The translations under genes were made by a program, and so were the position numbers. Source: Allocoprococcus sp004560705 (GTDB lineage: Bacteria > Bacillota > Clostridia > Lachnospirales > Lachnospiraceae). Taken from it: a stretch of DNA of 64,000 bases. Positions 63,126 to 64,000 of this stretch are shown here, piece by piece. Within the stretch, counting starts at the first letter, position 1; each line of letters opens with the position of its first letter. The DNA is taken from positions 62,001-126,000 of the forward strand of contig NZ_JBQHTK010000005.1 of NCBI RefSeq assembly GCF_052065755.1, given 5' to 3'. The notes under the pieces were generated by a model. That model saw only the letters and a list, made by a program, of their open reading frames with translations, was not told where the DNA came from and did no database searches.

Positions 63126-63131
63126 TCTTTT

Positions 63132-63893
63132 TTACCCTCTTCTGTATTCTCTCTTCCACTCTTCCAGAAGCTCCGGCGATGCCTTTAACGAAATTTTTCC
63201 CTTTTCCCTGGCAATTTTTTCTGCAAGTTTATTATCCACTTCAAGGAAAATCTGGTTTCCTGAGATCATTTTCTGATACTCGTCCACCGGCATATACCGG
63301 TAGCAGGCATAGACATATCCTTCCAGCATCCGGCTGTCTTCACATATCTTATATGCCTTCTCGTACATCCTGGCGGATTCCTCGTAAAGAAACGCTCTTC
63401 CATATGCACTCGCAAGACAGGCATATACTCTTCCATAAAAACGTTTGTCCACGCTGTCATCCCGCTCACTGTTCACGATCGACATATAGACAAGAATCGC
63501 GGACTCCAACTCTCCACTTTCCATAAGTGTGTCAGCCTTGTATTTCTGGCGTTCCACTTCTTTCTGGTTTTTCAACTTTTCGAGCACATTCTGAATATGA
63601 GCCAGTTCGCCCTGAGTATATATCTTGGCATCGTTCAGGACATACAGTACAAACTGCTCCACAGAAACATGATTTTTCAACATTTCCATCAAAGACTCCG
63701 CCAACGAAACCAATTCCAGTTCATCCCGAATCCAGCGGCAAAGCTGTTCGTTGATAATCGTATAATCAATCAGATACAGGTTATTACAGAGGTAATAGCA
63801 CAGCTCTTCAATTGTATAAATCCGCTTGTGGATACGGGTTATTTCATATGGATGCTTCGCGCGTTTTTTATGACAAAGAATTAAACTGCCCAT
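63132..63893 (-). CDS. TPR-like protein, conserved hypothetical
   Basis: A 253-residue, all-helical soluble protein with no signal peptide. The C-terminal half has tetratricopeptide-like helices (YGRVYACLASAYGRAFLYEESARMYEKAY); the N-terminal half contains IYTIEELCYYLCNNLYLID. A role as a scaffold is possible but unknown. AATTAGGAGGAAGCA precedes the ATG, which overlaps the end of the upstream gene by 26 bases in another frame, suggesting coupled translation. Confidence 0.7.
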   Translation of the reverse strand: MGSLILCHKKRAKHPYEITRIHKRIYTIEELCYYLCNNLYLIDYTIINEQLCRWIRDELELVSLAESLMEMLKNHVSVEQFVLYVLNDAKIYTQGELAHIQNVLEKLKNQKEVERQKYKADTLMESGELESAILVYMSIVNSERDDSVDKRFYGRVYACLASAYGRAFLYEESARMYEKAYKICEDSRMLEGYVYACYRYMPVDEYQKMISGNQIFLEVDNKLAEKIAREKGKISLKASPELLEEWKREYRRG

Positions 63894-64000
63894 TGCTTCC
63901 TCCTAATTCAATCACTTTTTCCGTAAAAAATCCCGTCGGCGGGAAGAATTCTCCGAATCCCACATCCTCAAATGTTATGTGGCAGGTCCGTTCATCGGTG
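63868..64000 (-). CDS. 3' end of an unidentified gene (start outside the window)
   Basis: The only open frame into the window edge gives 43 residues ending at TAA 63868-63870, including TCHITFEDVGFGEFFPPTG. It overlaps the start of the TPR-like gene, whose ribosome binding site lies within it. The pattern resembles the C-terminus of DnaK/Hsp70-like or DUF5716-type proteins seen at this locus in Lachnospiraceae, but too little is visible to name it. Confidence 0.5.
   Translation of the reverse strand, partial: TDERTCHITFEDVGFGEFFPPTGFFTEKVIELGGSNGQFNSLS

Overview
The window looks like chromosomal DNA of an anaerobic, low-to-moderate-GC Firmicute of the Lachnospiraceae type (Clostridia). The evidence is the set of family-typical genes (DUF378, DUF4250, DUF4321, DUF5662 and DUF1292 proteins, class III Fbp, [4Fe-4S] PurF with propeptide, and a MinCDE/MreBCD/RodA/PBP2 cluster), strong AGGAGG ribosome binding sites, and a selenium-dependent glycine reductase (Stickland) operon. 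The species cannot be named from this sequence alone. No rRNA, tRNA, CRISPR array, intact transposase or prophage was seen.

Layout. 1-2480 (+): the end of an SppA-type protease, an RDD membrane protein and a Xer-like recombinase. 2589-4452 (-): pepV and dtd. 4654-5388 (+): ttcA. 5441-13067 (-): fbp, a cytidylate-kinase-like gene, rluD, lspA, ylmH, sepF, a YggS-type PLP protein and an HlyD-like adaptor. 13100-14388: a radical SAM gene (-) and DUF378 (+). 14426-25025 (-): the shape and division cluster radC-mreBCD-mrdA-minCDE-rodA-mgsA-dacA, with a DUF4321 gene upstream. 25107-35199 (-): two FAD oxidoreductases, a YnbB-like PLP lyase, miaA, mutL and mutS.

35200-39660 is the least ordinary stretch. 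Between mutS and miaB lies a decaying module: a sigma-like regulator and an ABC exporter, both broken, then an intact CmpB-like membrane protein, then a truncated NlpC/P60-type hydrolase. The hydrolase promoter carries a textbook-spaced LytTR direct repeat. A REP-like inverted repeat sits at the miaB border, and one arm encodes the end of MiaB.

39635-49830: miaB, DUF4250, DUF5662, a GH13-fold protein that appears to lack every catalytic acid, and an orphan sugar-binding lipoprotein form one tight operon. These are followed by DUF1292 (+), a UvrD-like helicase, gltX and a two-part ThrE-type exporter.

49941-59835 (-) is the metabolic centrepiece: agcS (Na+/amino acid symporter), then a glycine riboswitch with terminator, then grdX-grdE-grdB, then an internal extended -10 promoter, then trxB-trxA-grdA, a hairpin, and grdC-grdD. 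grdA and grdB each contain an in-frame UGA read as selenocysteine. Together they take up glycine, sense it, and reduce it to acetyl phosphate and ammonia with thioredoxin as reductant. 60109-64000 (-): purB, purF, a TPR-like gene and the tail of an upstream gene.

Other points are a methylglyoxal synthase whose catalytic Asp is Lys, a degenerate repeat in the MutL linker, and a very long PBP2.
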